Below are positions 52,490 through 63,646 of a stretch of 64,000 bases of DNA, piece by piece. This DNA comes from Pelobates cultripes (Eukaryota > Chordata > Amphibia > Anura > Pelobatidae). The stretch spans positions 279,864,291 to 279,928,290 of the forward strand of contig OW240913.1 in assembly GCA_933207985.1 (NCBI GenBank), written 5' to 3'. The notes under the pieces are model-generated. The model had not been told where the DNA came from and did no database searches. It saw only the letters and a program-made list of their open reading frames with translations. Made by a program: the position numbers and the translations under genes. Position 1 is the first letter of the stretch, and each line of letters begins with the position of its first letter.

Positions 52490-55442
52490 TGTATAAAGAA
52501 CTGTCAACGAAAGCATAACAACTAAACAATATGATATAATAGGCATAACTGAAACATGGTGGGATGAGACACATGACTGGGCAGCTAACTTAAATGGGTA
52601 CATGTTATTTAGGAAGGATAGGAAAAACAAGAAGGGTGGTGGGGTATGTTTGTATGTCAAACATGATTTAAAGCCAAATGTTAAGCAAATGGAATGCGAG
52701 GAGGATAATGTGGAAGCTTTATGGGTAAATATCTGCTTGGGGGAAAAGAAGGGAAACCAACTATTGGTTGGGATATGTTATAAACCACCTAATGTTAATA
52801 TTGACGAGGAACAACAGCTGTTTGAGCAAATTGAGAAAGCTGCAAATCTGGGTAACACTTTAATTATTGGAGATTTTAATTACCCGGATATAAATTGGGA
52901 CAGAGGGACTAGTGCCTCAGCAAAGGGAATTAGGTTTTTAAACTTGTTAAATGACACCTTCATGTCACAACTTGTACAAGCACCAACTAGAATGGATGCT
53001 TGTCTGGACCTGGTTTTAACAAACAACGTTGATCTTTTGACCAACATTCAAGTAGGTGAGCACTTGGGAAATAGTGATCACAATATAGTGTCCTTTGAAA
53101 TAAACTCAAAAAAACAAAAGCACATGGGAATACTAAAACATATAATTTTAAAAAGGCCAATTTCAATAAGTTAAGGGAAGCTTTACAATATATTGACTGG
53201 CATAAACTCTTTAGTGAAAAGAACACTGAGGATAAATGGATCATCTTCCAACAAATATTACAAAGGTACATTTCTCAGTATGTACCATTGGGAAATAAAT
53301 ATAAAAGAAACAAATTAAAACCAACATGGCTTAGTAGAGAAGTAAAACAAGAGATTACAACTAAGAGAAGGGCATTTAAAGCATTTAAATCGGACAAATC
53401 AGATGCATCTTATAAAAGATATAAGGATGCAAATAATGCGTGCAAAAAGGCAATTAGACTTGCTAAACTTCAAAATGAAATAATGATAGCTGAAGAGAGC
53501 AAAACCAACCCCAAAGCATTTTTTAAGTACATAAATTCTAAAAACCCCCAAAATGAAAGTGTAGTACACTAAAAACTGAAACGGGGGTGTTAATTAATGA
53601 AGACCAGGAAAAGGCAGGAATTTTAAATAACTTTTTCTCCTCCGTATATATTAAGGAAGAACCCATGGCAATAGATGTGCAAATGATTGCTACTAAAAAC
53701 TTGCAGAATAATTGTAATTGGTTAACTCAAGACAAGGTGCTGCAGCAACTAAAGAAAGTTAATATAAACAAAGCTCCAGGGCCTGACGGTATCCATCCAC
53801 GTGTACTTAAGGAACTAAGTGCAGAAATAAGTGAACCTCTGTTTTTAATCTTTCAAGATTCTTTTCTTTCAGGAAGTGTTCCGGAGGATTGGAGGAAGGC
53901 AGATGTGGTTCCTATATTCAAAAAGGGTTCAAAATCCTTGCCTGGAAATTATAGACCTGTGAGCTTAACTTCTGTAGCTGGTAAAATATTTGAAAGGTTA
54001 TTAAGGGATAATATTCAAGAATTCCTTGAGAAGAACATGGTTATCAGCAAAAATCAGCATGGTTTTATGAAGCACAGGTCATGTCAAACTAACTTGATTG
54101 CGTTCTACGAAGAAGTAAGTAGAAGTATAGATCAGGGTGTTGCCGTGGATGTGATCTTTTTGGATTTTGCCAAGGCATTTGATACAGTTCCACACAATAG
54201 ATTAGTGTTCAAACTCAAGGAAATCGGTCTAGATGAAAATGCTTGTTCTTGGGTAGAACATTGGCTTAAAAACAGAGTACAAAGAGTTGTCATTAATGGT
54301 AAATTTTCAAGCTGGACAGAGGTGGCAAGTGGTGTCCCTCAGGGGTGTTCTGGGACCCCTTCTATTTAACATGTTTATAAATGATCTTGAAGACCGCATT
54401 GAAAGTCATGTTTCAGTGTTTGCAGATGACACAAACTTTGTAAAACAATACAATGTGAGCAAGATATTACTTTGCTGCAGAGGGATTTAGATAGACTGGG
54501 AGACTGGGCACTCAAATGGCAGATGAAATTTAATGTTGAAAAATGCAAAGTTATGCACTTCGGCGTAAAGAATACACAAGCAATGTATACCCTTAATGGA
54601 GGCGAATTAGGGATAACAACACACAAAAAGGACTTGAGAATTGTTATAGACAACAAACTATGCAACAATGTGCAATGTCATTCAGCAGTGGCCAAGGCCA
54701 GTAAGGTATTGTCATGCATGAAAAAGGGCATTCATTCTCAGGACAAGAATATCATTTTGCCTCTTTATAAATCACTGGGTAAGACCACATATTGAATATG
54801 CTGGTACAATTTTGGGGCACCTGTTCTAAAAGAAGGATATTATAGCGCATAGAGAAAGTGCAGAAGCGGGCTACAAAATTAATAAAAGAGAATGGAACAT
54901 ATAAAGCTATGAAGAAAAGGTTAACAAATTTAAACTATTTGAAAGCATTAAATACAAGGGGGGATATATTAACATTATACAAATATATTGGGGCCAATAC
55001 AAACCATTGTGTGAAATCTATTCACAAACCGGACTTTACATAGGACACAAGGCCATCCGTTTAGACTGGAAGAAAGAAGATTTCGTCTAAGGCAAAGGAA
55101 AGGTTTTTTTACTGTAAGAACAATCAGGATGTGGAATTCTCTGCCTGAAGAAGTGGTTTTATCAGAGTCCATACAGATGTTCAAACAGCTACTAGATGCA
55201 TACTTGCAAGAACAAATATTCAAGGATATAATCTTTCAATGTAGGGTAATAACTGCTTGATCCAAGGATAAATCTGACTGCCATTCTGGGGTCAAGAAGG
55301 AATTTTTTTCCTAGCTTGTTGCAAAATTGTGCTTCAAGCTGGGTTTTTTTGCCTTCTTTTGGATCAACAGCAAAAAACAAATGTGAGGAAGGCTGAACTT
55401 GATGGACGCAAGTCTCTTTTCAGCTATGTAACTATGTAACTA
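52490..55442 (+). mobile_element. CR1-type LINE, copy A (5'-truncated, frameshifted)
   Basis: It starts inside the endonuclease (YDIIGITETWWDE near 52530) and runs to a 3' end with GTAACTATGTAACTA repeats, the short-repeat tail type of CR1 elements. It is nearly identical to copy B (61153-63646) where they overlap, but has at least five small indels. The flanks differ from those of B, so the two are independent insertions from a common source. Confidence 0.85.
52515..55240 (+). pseudogene. CR1 ORF2 copy A: endonuclease-reverse transcriptase, broken
   Basis: Endonuclease: ITETWWD (catalytic Glu), GGGVCLYVKHDL, IIGDFNYPDINW, GNSDHNIVSF. Reverse transcriptase: KAPGPDGIHPRVLKEL, DWRKADVVPIFKKGSK, NYRPVSLTSVAGKIFE, NQHGFMKHRSCQTNL, IFLDFAKAFDTVPH, SGVPQG, FADDT. 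Compared with copy B it has single-base losses near 53126, 53565 and 54435, a two-base loss near 54345, and a gain near 54777. Each breaks the frame. The C-terminal region (54858-55240) is further altered. The product would nick DNA and reverse-transcribe CR1 RNA in an intact copy. Confidence 0.88.
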
Positions 55443-55536
55443 AGTGAAATGTTCTAAAATGGTTTGACTGCTTACAATGGGGAGATGCCAGGCCCAGGAC
55501 ACTTTTGGCATCATAAGCACTGCAGCATCATGTACC

Positions 55537-55644
55537 TATTAAAGAAGCACTAGAGTCACAGAGACCACTTCATCTCAATAAAGTTGTCAGGGTGCAGTGT
55601 CCTCTTAACCCTGCAATGTAAATCACTGCATATTTTTTATATGT
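55537..55644. mobile_element. T2/Kolobok-like MITE, left part, cut by gap
   Basis: TTAAAGAAGCACTAGAGTCAC followed by the ACCACTTCATCTCAATAAAG hairpin arm, as in other copies. The rest falls in the N run. Confidence 0.65.
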
Positions 55645-55744
55645 NNNNNNNNNNNNNNNNNNNNNNNNNNNNNNNNNNNNNNNNNNNNNNNNNNNNNNNN
55701 NNNNNNNNNNNNNNNNNNNNNNNNNNNNNNNNNNNNNNNNNNNN
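55645..55744. other. Assembly gap (100 N)
   Basis: Exactly 100 N, a placeholder of unknown length. Any open frame crossing it is meaningless. Confidence 0.99.
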
Positions 55745-56189
55745 ATGTTTAAAAAAAATACTGTTGTCATTAGGTTTGTTCAATAAAATTTGAATTGTAC
55801 TCTTAATAGTTCATAACATGAGAATTATGCTGACTTATTTACATCAATTATTTAGGTAAATGAGAAAAATATCATTTGCATAATAATTTGGAACAGGGTG
55901 TATATTTATATATGAGATATGGTATGTAATGGGGTGAAGCATGTATGTATGTAGGCATGTGTGTGTGGGGGTAAAGGTATGTGGGGAAGAAGTGTGTATG
56001 TGGGTGATGAGATGATGTGTGTGAGGGGTGCACTGTGTGTGTATGCGAAGGTGTACTCTGTGTTGGTGGGAGTGTACTGTATGTGGGAGATTCACTGTCT
56101 GTGAGGGTGTACTGTGTTCAGGGGGGTGTAGAGAGTGGGACAGTAAAGAGCTTTACAATTTTTACTTTAAGAATTGTAAAAAAAAAAAA
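55745..56189. other. GT-rich low-complexity and AT-rich DNA
   Basis: GTGTGTRNGGGTG-type repeats at 55930-56130, then an A run at 56176-56192. No gene. Confidence 0.6.
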
Positions 56190-57290
56190 AAAGAAGAATA
56201 TTCCCATTGCCCATTGACCCATACACGCACACAGACTGCTCCCTTACACAGACTGACCAATACACACACACAGACTGACCCCCCCAAACAGACTGACAGC
56301 TCCCACACACACTGACTGGCCCCCCCCCACACAGACTGACCCATACACACACACAGACTGATCTCCCCCACTCAGACTGACATCCCCCCCACACAGACTT
56401 ACCCACACATACAGACTGACCCACCCCACACAGATTGACCCAAGCATACACCCACACAGACTGACCCCCCCACACTTTCAGAATGACCCATACACACTCA
56501 GACTGACCAACCCCACACATAATGGCCCATACACACACAGACTGACCCACCCCACACAGATTGATCGATGCACACACCCACACAGACTGGCCCATACACA
56601 CACAGATTGACCCATGTACACACCCGCACAGACTGACCCCCACACACAGAATGACCCATACACACACAGACTGACCAACCCCACACAGAGTGGCCCATAC
56701 ACACAAACTGACCCCCCACACACACAGACTGACCCACCCACCTCACACAGACTGACCCACCCCACACAGACTGACCCATGCACACACTCACACTGACTGA
56801 CCCCCCACACACAGACTGACCCATGCACACTCACACAGACTGACCCCCACACACACAGACTGACCCCTCACACACAGTGACCCCACCACAGACGGCCATG
56901 CACACACTCACTGGGCCCGGCCCCCACACAGACTGACCCCCACATACTGACCCCCCACTACACAGACTGACCAGTCCCACACAGAATGACCCAGCCCACA
57001 CAAAACGGCTTCACACACAAGCTGGACCCCCACACCCCACACACACAGACCCAGTCCCCCATACGCACACAGACGAAGCCCCACATCCATACGCACAAAC
57101 TGAACCCCACATGGGCCTGACCCCCACCCCCACACACACAGACTGATCCCCATACACACACAAACTGACCCCACCACACCAATAAACACACAGACTGCCC
57201 ACCCCCACACACAGACTAATCCACACACACACACAGACACAGCATACAGACCCGAAGCCCCCACACACACACACAGACTGATTAACACTT
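56190..57290. repeat. CACACAGACTGACCC minisatellite
   Basis: About 1.1 kb of short units built on CACACAGACTGACCC with variable CCATACACA inserts. The minus strand gives long Cys/Val/Gly-rich frames that are composition artefacts. Confidence 0.93.
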
Positions 57291-57533
57291 ACCAGCAGCT
57301 GCCTGGATGCTTCTGTACAGAGCTGAGCTTCCTCTCCCTGTCTCTCCCCTGCACTGCTCTCTATGACCCAGGAGGAAGTCCTCCCAGCACAGCACCCCCG
57401 CTGGCTGCACATGGGAAAAGTCCACCAGTAACAGTGCTGCTGGAGCTTGTGAAGGAAGATGCAGTGCTCCCGACTTCAATTTCAGTTGGGGGGCCATGGC
57501 CCCCTATGTCCCCTCCCCCTAGTGACGCCACTG
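57291..57533. mobile_element. hAT-like right end
   Basis: GC-rich DNA ending CTAGTGACGCCACTG, the complement of a CAGTGGCGTCACTAG terminus. The left end is not found; it may lie in the gap or be lost. The minisatellite at 56190-57290 probably belongs to this element, as in the hAT at 23347-25308. Confidence 0.5.
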
Positions 57534-58480
57534 CCACCTATCATGCACTGCTAAAGCAAAAATACCACTCAACCTGGTTTAGCTGTAATACCCCATCACT
57601 TTCTCACTGGGTGGCTAGAGTGAATGAGCTTAGGCAATCCACTGGTTTTATTTGAGCATTGAGCCTCCAGAAGGACGTTTTAATTTGCTTTTATTTCCTT
57701 TTATGTGATATATTACAATACTATTTTGTTTTTACCCTCAAAATTTTATGTGTTTTATTTTACTATCTGAAAAAAAGCCTCTCCAGGGACCATCACAACA
57801 TCTACCTCCACTCAGATATATCCTCGGTGGGGATCATTCCACTCAAGAATTTATCATTGAGCATACGATGCTCTTGAATTTGTGAGTAATTTTTATACTT
57901 TTCCACACACTTTTATTGGTTTGAAACAGTGAGCACCATATCCTGTTTTTATTATTTCATATGCTGCTTCCAATGTGAACACTCAAAGAGAAAAATTCCA
58001 GTTTCATCCCTGAGTGGGGATTATACCACTCAGAGCTGCTTGGAGGCTCTATCCTTGTGGGTGTATTAGTTTTCTTCACATAATTGAGATATTGAACACA
58101 CTGGGTTGCACTATTGGTATTTCTTTTCTGTTTATATTTTACATGCAATGTCAATAACAGAACTCCCTACCTCAATCAAAACCTAATTTATTTGAATGCC
58201 AAGGAGGACTTTTGACTTAATTACACTAAAGCATCTACTCCTCAAAGGCCTTTAGAAGACCCCTTTTTTGGGCTTTTTAAGTATATATAGGTTATTTCTA
58301 TTTAGTTTTACTGTATGTATTTATTTTATATATATAATTAATACAATGTTAAACAAAAATCTGCACATCAGTCAAGCCATAAGACTTGCTTTTCCCACAG
58401 AAATCCCATAACTGCAGCGATGTTACAACCACAAAGGATTCTGGGTGGGCATATGCAAATTAGTTTAACAAAGAATCACA
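57534..58480. other. AT-rich DNA, possibly Penelope-related
   Basis: 57780-58150 has phrases such as TCGGTGGGGATCATTCCACTC and GAGTGGGGATTATACCACTC that recall the GGGGATAATACCACCC region near 19383. No coding motif supports this. Confidence 0.3.
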
Positions 58481-58790
58481 TTTTATATAATTAATGAGAG
58501 CACTTCCTGTCAGTCTGGCCGGGTACAAGAAACAGAGTGGGGAGGTAGATGACCACCACTAAGGGAGAGGAGGGGGGAGAGGTAGGACCACTAAAGGGGA
58601 GAGGGGGGAGAGAGACAGGACCACTAAAGGGGAGGGGGTGAGTCAAAACACCTTTTTAGTGGAGAAGGACACCTAAACAGCGGTTTTACTACTGTAGTGT
58701 CAAGAATACATGTTTTTATTCCTGACACTATAGTGTTTTTTTAAACAAGTTAAAGGAACATTCCGGCCACCACAACAACTTCATCATGGG
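58481..58790. repeat. MITE relics
   Basis: A GGGGAGAGGGGGGAGAG purine-rich stretch, then TACTGTAGTGTCAAGAATAC and CCTGACACTATAGTG, a T2-like right end (58690-58737), then TTAAAGGAACATTCCGGCCACC, a further MITE left end cut off by CR1 copy C. Confidence 0.5.
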
Positions 58791-58795
58791 GCAAA

Positions 58796-61152
58796 TGAAG
58801 GGAAATCAATTATTGGTTGGGATATGTTATAATCCACCCAATGTAAATATTAATGAAGAAGAACAGCTGCTAAAGCAAATTGGGAAAGCTGCAAATCTGG
58901 GTAACATGTTAATTATTGGAGATTTTAATTACCCGGACAAAAATTAGGATAGAGGGACTAGTACTTCAGCAAAGGCAATCAGGTTTTTGAATGTGTTAAA
59001 ATATACCTTCACTGGTACAAGCACCAACTAGAAAGGATGCTTGTCTGGATCTCGTTATAACAAACAATGTTGATCTTTTGACCAACATTCAAGTAGGGAG
59101 CATTTGGGAAATAGTGATCACAATAGGGTAATTTTTAAAATAAACTCAAAAAAGCAAAAGCACGTGAGACATACTAAAACGTGTAATTTTTAAAAAGTCA
59201 ATTTCAATAAGATTAGGGCAGCTCTACAACATATCGACTGGCATAAACTCCTTAGTGAAAAAAAACCCACTGAGGATAAATGGAAACTCTTCAAATAAAT
59301 ATTAGAAAGGTACATTTCTCAGTATGTATCATTGGGTAATAGACATAAAAGAAACAAATTTAAACCAATGTGACTTAGTAGAGAAGTAAAATAAGAGATT
59401 AAAAATAAGAAAAGGGCATTTAAAGCATTTAAAACAGACAAATCAGAGGCATCCTATATAAGATATAAAGAAGCCAATAATGCTTGCAAAAAGGCAATTA
59501 AAGTGGCTAAACTAGAAAATGAGAAATTTACAGCCAAAGAATGCAAAACCAACCCCAAACATTTTTTTCAAGTACATCAGAAATTTTAAATAACTATTTT
59601 TCTTCAGTAAATATTAATGAGGATCCTATGGCAAGAGACATGCAAATGATTGCTGAAAAAAAACTTGCAGATAACTTGTGATTGTATGACTCGAGACAAG
59701 GTGCTTCAGTAGTTAAAGAAAATTAGTGTAAATAAAACTCCGGGGCCTGAACGTATTCACCCAGGAGTACTTATGGAGCTATGTAAGGAAATAAGTGAAC
59801 CTCTGTATTTAATCTCTGTATTTCAAGATTAGTTTGTTTCAGGTATTGAACCGGAGGATTGGAGGAAGGCAGATGTCGTTCCTACATTTTAAAAGGGTTC
59901 AAAATCCTTGCCTGGAAATTATAGACCTGTGAGCTTAACTTATGTGACTGGGAAAATATTGAAGGGCTATTAAAGGATAATATTCAGGAATTAATTGGGA
60001 AGAACTTTGTTATTAGCAATAATCAGCATGGTTTTATGAAACATAGGTCATGTCAAAGCAACCTAATTGCATTCTACGAAGAAGTAAGGAAAGGTATAGA
60101 TCAGGCAGTTGCAGTGGATGTGATCTACTTGGATTTTGCCAAGGCATTTGATACGGTTCCTCAGAATAGGTTAGTCTTCAAACCAAAAGAAATTGGTCTA
60201 GATTAATATTCTTGTTCTTGGATAGAACATTGGCTTAAGGTTAGACGAGTTGACATTAATGGTAAATTTTCAGGCTGGACAAAAGTGGTAAGTGGTGTCC
60301 CTCAGGGTTCTGTTTTGGGACCGCTTCTATATTACATATTTATAAATGATCTTGAAATAGGCATTAAAAGCCATGTTTTAGTGTTTGCAGAGGACACAAA
60401 ACATTGTAAAGTAATAAAATGTGAGCAGGATATAACTTTGCTGCAGAGGGATTTAGATAATTTCGGGGACTGGGCAGATGAAATTTAATGTAGAGAAATG
60501 CAAGTTATGCACTTTGGGGTCAAGAATGCACAAGCAACTCACACTCTAAATGGTAGTGAATTAAGGATAACCACACACGAGAAGGATTTGGCAATTGTTA
60601 TAGACAACAAATTAGGCAGCAATATGCAATGTCAATCTGCAGTTGTTAAGGCCAGTAAGGTTTTGTCATGGATAAATAGGGGCATAAATTCTCGGATGAA
60701 AATATAATTTTGCCTCTTTATAAATCGCTGGTAAGACCACACCTTGAATATGCTGTGCAATTTTGGGCACCTGTTCTAAAGAAGGATATTATGGCACTAG
60801 AAAAAGTGCAGAGACAAGGTACAAAATTGAAAAAAAGGAATGGAGCATTTTAGCTACGAGAAAGAATAAAAAAGAAAAATTTCTTTAGTTTGAAAAAACG
60901 GCACCTCAGAGGGTATATGATAACATTATAGAAATATATTCGGGTCCAGTACAAACCATTATCTGGAAATCTATTCATAGACAGGGCTATACATAGGACC
61001 TGAGGTCACACATTTAGGCTGGAAGAAAGGAGATTTAATCTAAGGCAAAGAAAATATTTTTTTTTACAGTAAGAGCTATAAGGATATGGAATTATCTTCC
61101 TGAAGAGCTAGTTTTATCACAGTCCATACAGATGTTTAAACAGCAATTGTAT
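58796..61152 (+). pseudogene. CR1-type LINE, copy C (old relic)
   Basis: Clearly diverged from copies A and B, with many stops and indels. Recognisable in order are NQLLVGICYNPPNVN, IIGDFNYPDKN followed by a stop, a KTPGPERIHPGVL equivalent, NYRPVSLTYVTGKI, NQHGFMKHRSCQSNL, YLDFAKAFDTVPQ, SGVPQGSVLGPLLYYIFINDLE and F-A-E-D-T in place of the FADDT box. It begins within the endonuclease and ends at the C-terminal CR1 coding region (about 61152), where copy B begins. Its own 3' end is missing. Confidence 0.8.
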
Positions 61153-63646
61153 AGGCAGCAACTTGTACAAGCACCAACTAGAATGGATGCTTGTCTGGAC
61201 CTGGTTTTAACAAACAACGTTGATCTTTTGACCAACATTCAAGTAGGTTAGCACTTGGGAAATAGTGATCACAATATAGTGTCCTTTGAAATAAACTCAA
61301 AAAAACAAAAGCACATGGGGAATACTAAAACATATAATTTTAAAAAGGCCAATTTCAATAAGTTAAGGGAAGCTTTACAATATATTGACTGGCATAAACT
61401 CTTTAGTGAAAAGAACACTGAGGATAAATGGATCATCTTCCAACAAATATTACAAAGGTACATTTCTCAGTATGTACCATTGGGAAATAAATATAAAAGA
61501 AACAAATTAAAACCAACATGGCTTAGTAGAGAAGTAAAACAAGAGATTACAACTAAGAGAAGGGCATTTAAAGCATTTAAATCGGACAAATCAGATGCAT
61601 CTTATAAAAGATATAAGGATGCAAATAATGCGTGCAAAAAGGCAATTAGACTTGCTAAACTTCAAAATGAAATAATGATAGCTGAAGAGAGCAAAACCAA
61701 CCCCAAAGCATTTTTTAAGTACATAAATTCTAAAAAACCCCAAAATGAAAGTGTAGGTACACTAAAAACTGAAACGGGGGTGTTAATTAATGAAGACCAG
61801 GAAAAGGCAGGAATTTTAAATAACTTTTTCTCCTCCGTATATATTAAGGAAGAACCCATGGCAATAGATGTGCAAATGATTGCTACTAAAAACTTGCAGA
61901 ATAATTGTAATTGGTTAACTCAAGACAAGGTGCTGCAGCAACTAAAGAAAGTTAATATAAACAAAGCTCCAGGGCCTGACGGTATCCATCCACGTGTACT
62001 TAAGGAACTAAGTGCAGAAATAAGTGAACCTCTGTTTTTAATCTTTCAAGATTCTTTTCTTTCAGGAAGTGTTCCGGAGGATTGGAGGAAGGCAGATGTG
62101 GTTCCTATATTCAAAAAGGGTTCAAAATCCTTGCCTGGAAATTATAGACCTGTGAGCTTAACTTCTGTGGCTGGTAAAATATTTGAAAGTTTATTAAGGG
62201 ATAATATTCAAGAATTCCTTGAGAAGAACATGGTTATCAGCAAAAATCAGCATGGTTTTATGAAGCACAGGTCATGTCAAACTAACTTGATTGCGTTCTA
62301 CGAAGAAGTAAGTAGAAGTATAGATCAGGGTGTTGCCGTGGATGTGATCTTTTTGGATTTTGCCAAGGCATTTGATACAGTTCCACACAATAGATTAGTG
62401 TTCAAACTCAAGGAAATCGGTCTAGATGAAAATGCTTGTTCTTGGGTAGAACATTGGCTTAAAAACAGAGTACAAAGAGTTGTCATTAATGGTAAATTTT
62501 CAAGCTGGACAGAGGTGGCAAGTGGTGTCCCTCAGGGGTCTGTTCTGGGACCCCTTCTATTTAACATGTTTATAAATGATCTTGAAGACCGCATTGAAAG
62601 TCATGTTTCAGTGTTTGCAGATGACACAAAACTTTGTAAAACAATACAATGTGAGCAAGATATTACTTTGCTGCAGAGGGATTTAGATAGACTGGGAGAC
62701 TGGGCACTCAAATGGCAGATGAAATTTAATGTTGAAAAATGCAAAGTTATGCACTTCGGCGTAAAGAATACACAAGCAACGTATACCCTTAATGGAAGCG
62801 AATTAGGGATAACAACACATGAAAAGGACTTGGGAATTGTTATAGACAACAAACTATGCAACAATGTGCAATGTCAATCAGCAGTGGCCAAGGCCAGTAA
62901 GGTATTGTCATGCATGAAAAAGGGCATTCATTCTCGGGACAAGAATATAATTTTGCCTCTTTATAAATCACTGGTAAGACCCCATATTGAATATGCTGTG
63001 CAATTTTGGGCACCTGTTCTAAAGAAGGATATTATGGCACTAGAAAAAGTGCAGAGGCGGGCTACAAAATTAATAAAAGGAATGGAACATATCGGCTATG
63101 AAGAAAGGTTAACAAATTTAAACCTATTTAGTTTAGAAAAACGTCGCCTGAGAGGGGATATGATAACATTATACAAATATATTCGGGGCCAATACAAACC
63201 ATTGTGTGGAAATCTATTCACAAACCGGACTTTACATAGGACACGAGGCCATGCGTTTAGACTGGAAGAAAGAAGATTTCGCCTAAGGCAAAGGAAAGGT
63301 TTTTTTACTGTAAGAACAATCAGGATGTGGAATTCTCTGCCTGAGGAAGTGGTTTTATCAGAGTCCATACAGATGTTCAAACGGCTACTAGATGCATACT
63401 TGCAAGAACAGAATATTCAAGGATATAATCTTTCAATGTAGGGTAATAACTGCTTGATCCAAGGATAAATCTGACTGCCATTCTGGGGTCAAGAAGGAAT
63501 TTTTTTCCTAGCTTGTTGCAAAATTGTGCTTCAAACTGGTTTTTTTTGCCTTCTTTTGGATCAACAGCAAAAAAACAAATGTGAGGAAGGCTGAACTTGA
63601 TGGACGCAAGTCTCTTTTCAGCTATGTAACTATGTAACTATGTAAC
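61153..63646 (+). mobile_element. CR1-type LINE, copy B (5'-truncated, RT open)
   Basis: It begins at CAACTTGTACAAGCACC, corresponding to the last third of the endonuclease, directly after the end of copy C. It runs through the reverse transcriptase to a 3' end with three CTATGTAA repeats (63620-63646). It is near-identical to copy A. Confidence 0.85.
61255..63441 (+). CDS. CR1 ORF2 reverse transcriptase, open, endonuclease lost
   Basis: A 728-codon open frame. The same frame continues upstream to 61153 but is interrupted by a TAG at 61249-61251 where copy A has GAG. It starts within the last endonuclease motif (GNSDHNIVSF) and includes the full reverse transcriptase: KAPGPDGIHP, FKKGSKSLPGNYRPVSLTS, NQHGFMKHRSCQTN, IFLDFAKAFDTVPH, ASGVPQGSVLGPLLFNMFINDLE, SVFADDTKL (about residue 454) and KWQMKFNVEKCKVMHFG. 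The C-terminal thumb region (LEKVQRRATKLIKG, FTVRTIRMWNSLPEEVV) is complete. Without the endonuclease and a promoter it is a dead-on-arrival copy; openness reflects youth. Confidence 0.85.
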   Translation: MGNSDHNIVSFEINSKKQKHMGNTKTYNFKKANFNKLREALQYIDWHKLFSEKNTEDKWIIFQQILQRYISQYVPLGNKYKRNKLKPTWLSREVKQEITTKRRAFKAFKSDKSDASYKRYKDANNACKKAIRLAKLQNEIMIAEESKTNPKAFFKYINSKKPQNESVGTLKTETGVLINEDQEKAGILNNFFSSVYIKEEPMAIDVQMIATKNLQNNCNWLTQDKVLQQLKKVNINKAPGPDGIHPRVLKELSAEISEPLFLIFQDSFLSGSVPEDWRKADVVPIFKKGSKSLPGNYRPVSLTSVAGKIFESLLRDNIQEFLEKNMVISKNQHGFMKHRSCQTNLIAFYEEVSRSIDQGVAVDVIFLDFAKAFDTVPHNRLVFKLKEIGLDENACSWVEHWLKNRVQRVVINGKFSSWTEVASGVPQGSVLGPLLFNMFINDLEDRIESHVSVFADDTKLCKTIQCEQDITLLQRDLDRLGDWALKWQMKFNVEKCKVMHFGVKNTQATYTLNGSELGITTHEKDLGIVIDNKLCNNVQCQSAVAKASKVLSCMKKGIHSRDKNIILPLYKSLVRPHIEYAVQFWAPVLKKDIMALEKVQRRATKLIKGMEHIGYEERLTNLNLFSLEKRRLRGDMITLYKYIRGQYKPLCGNLFTNRTLHRTRGHAFRLEERRFRLRQRKGFFTVRTIRMWNSLPEEVVLSESIQMFKRLLDAYLQEQNIQGYNLSM

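Noticed and set aside
55570..55793. Open frames spanning the N run
   Set aside because: They consist largely of unknown residues across an assembly gap.
56162..57412. Cys/Val/Gly-rich minus-strand open frames resembling keratin-associated proteins
   Set aside because: They are artefacts of the CACACAGACTGACCC array, with no start context or conserved pattern.
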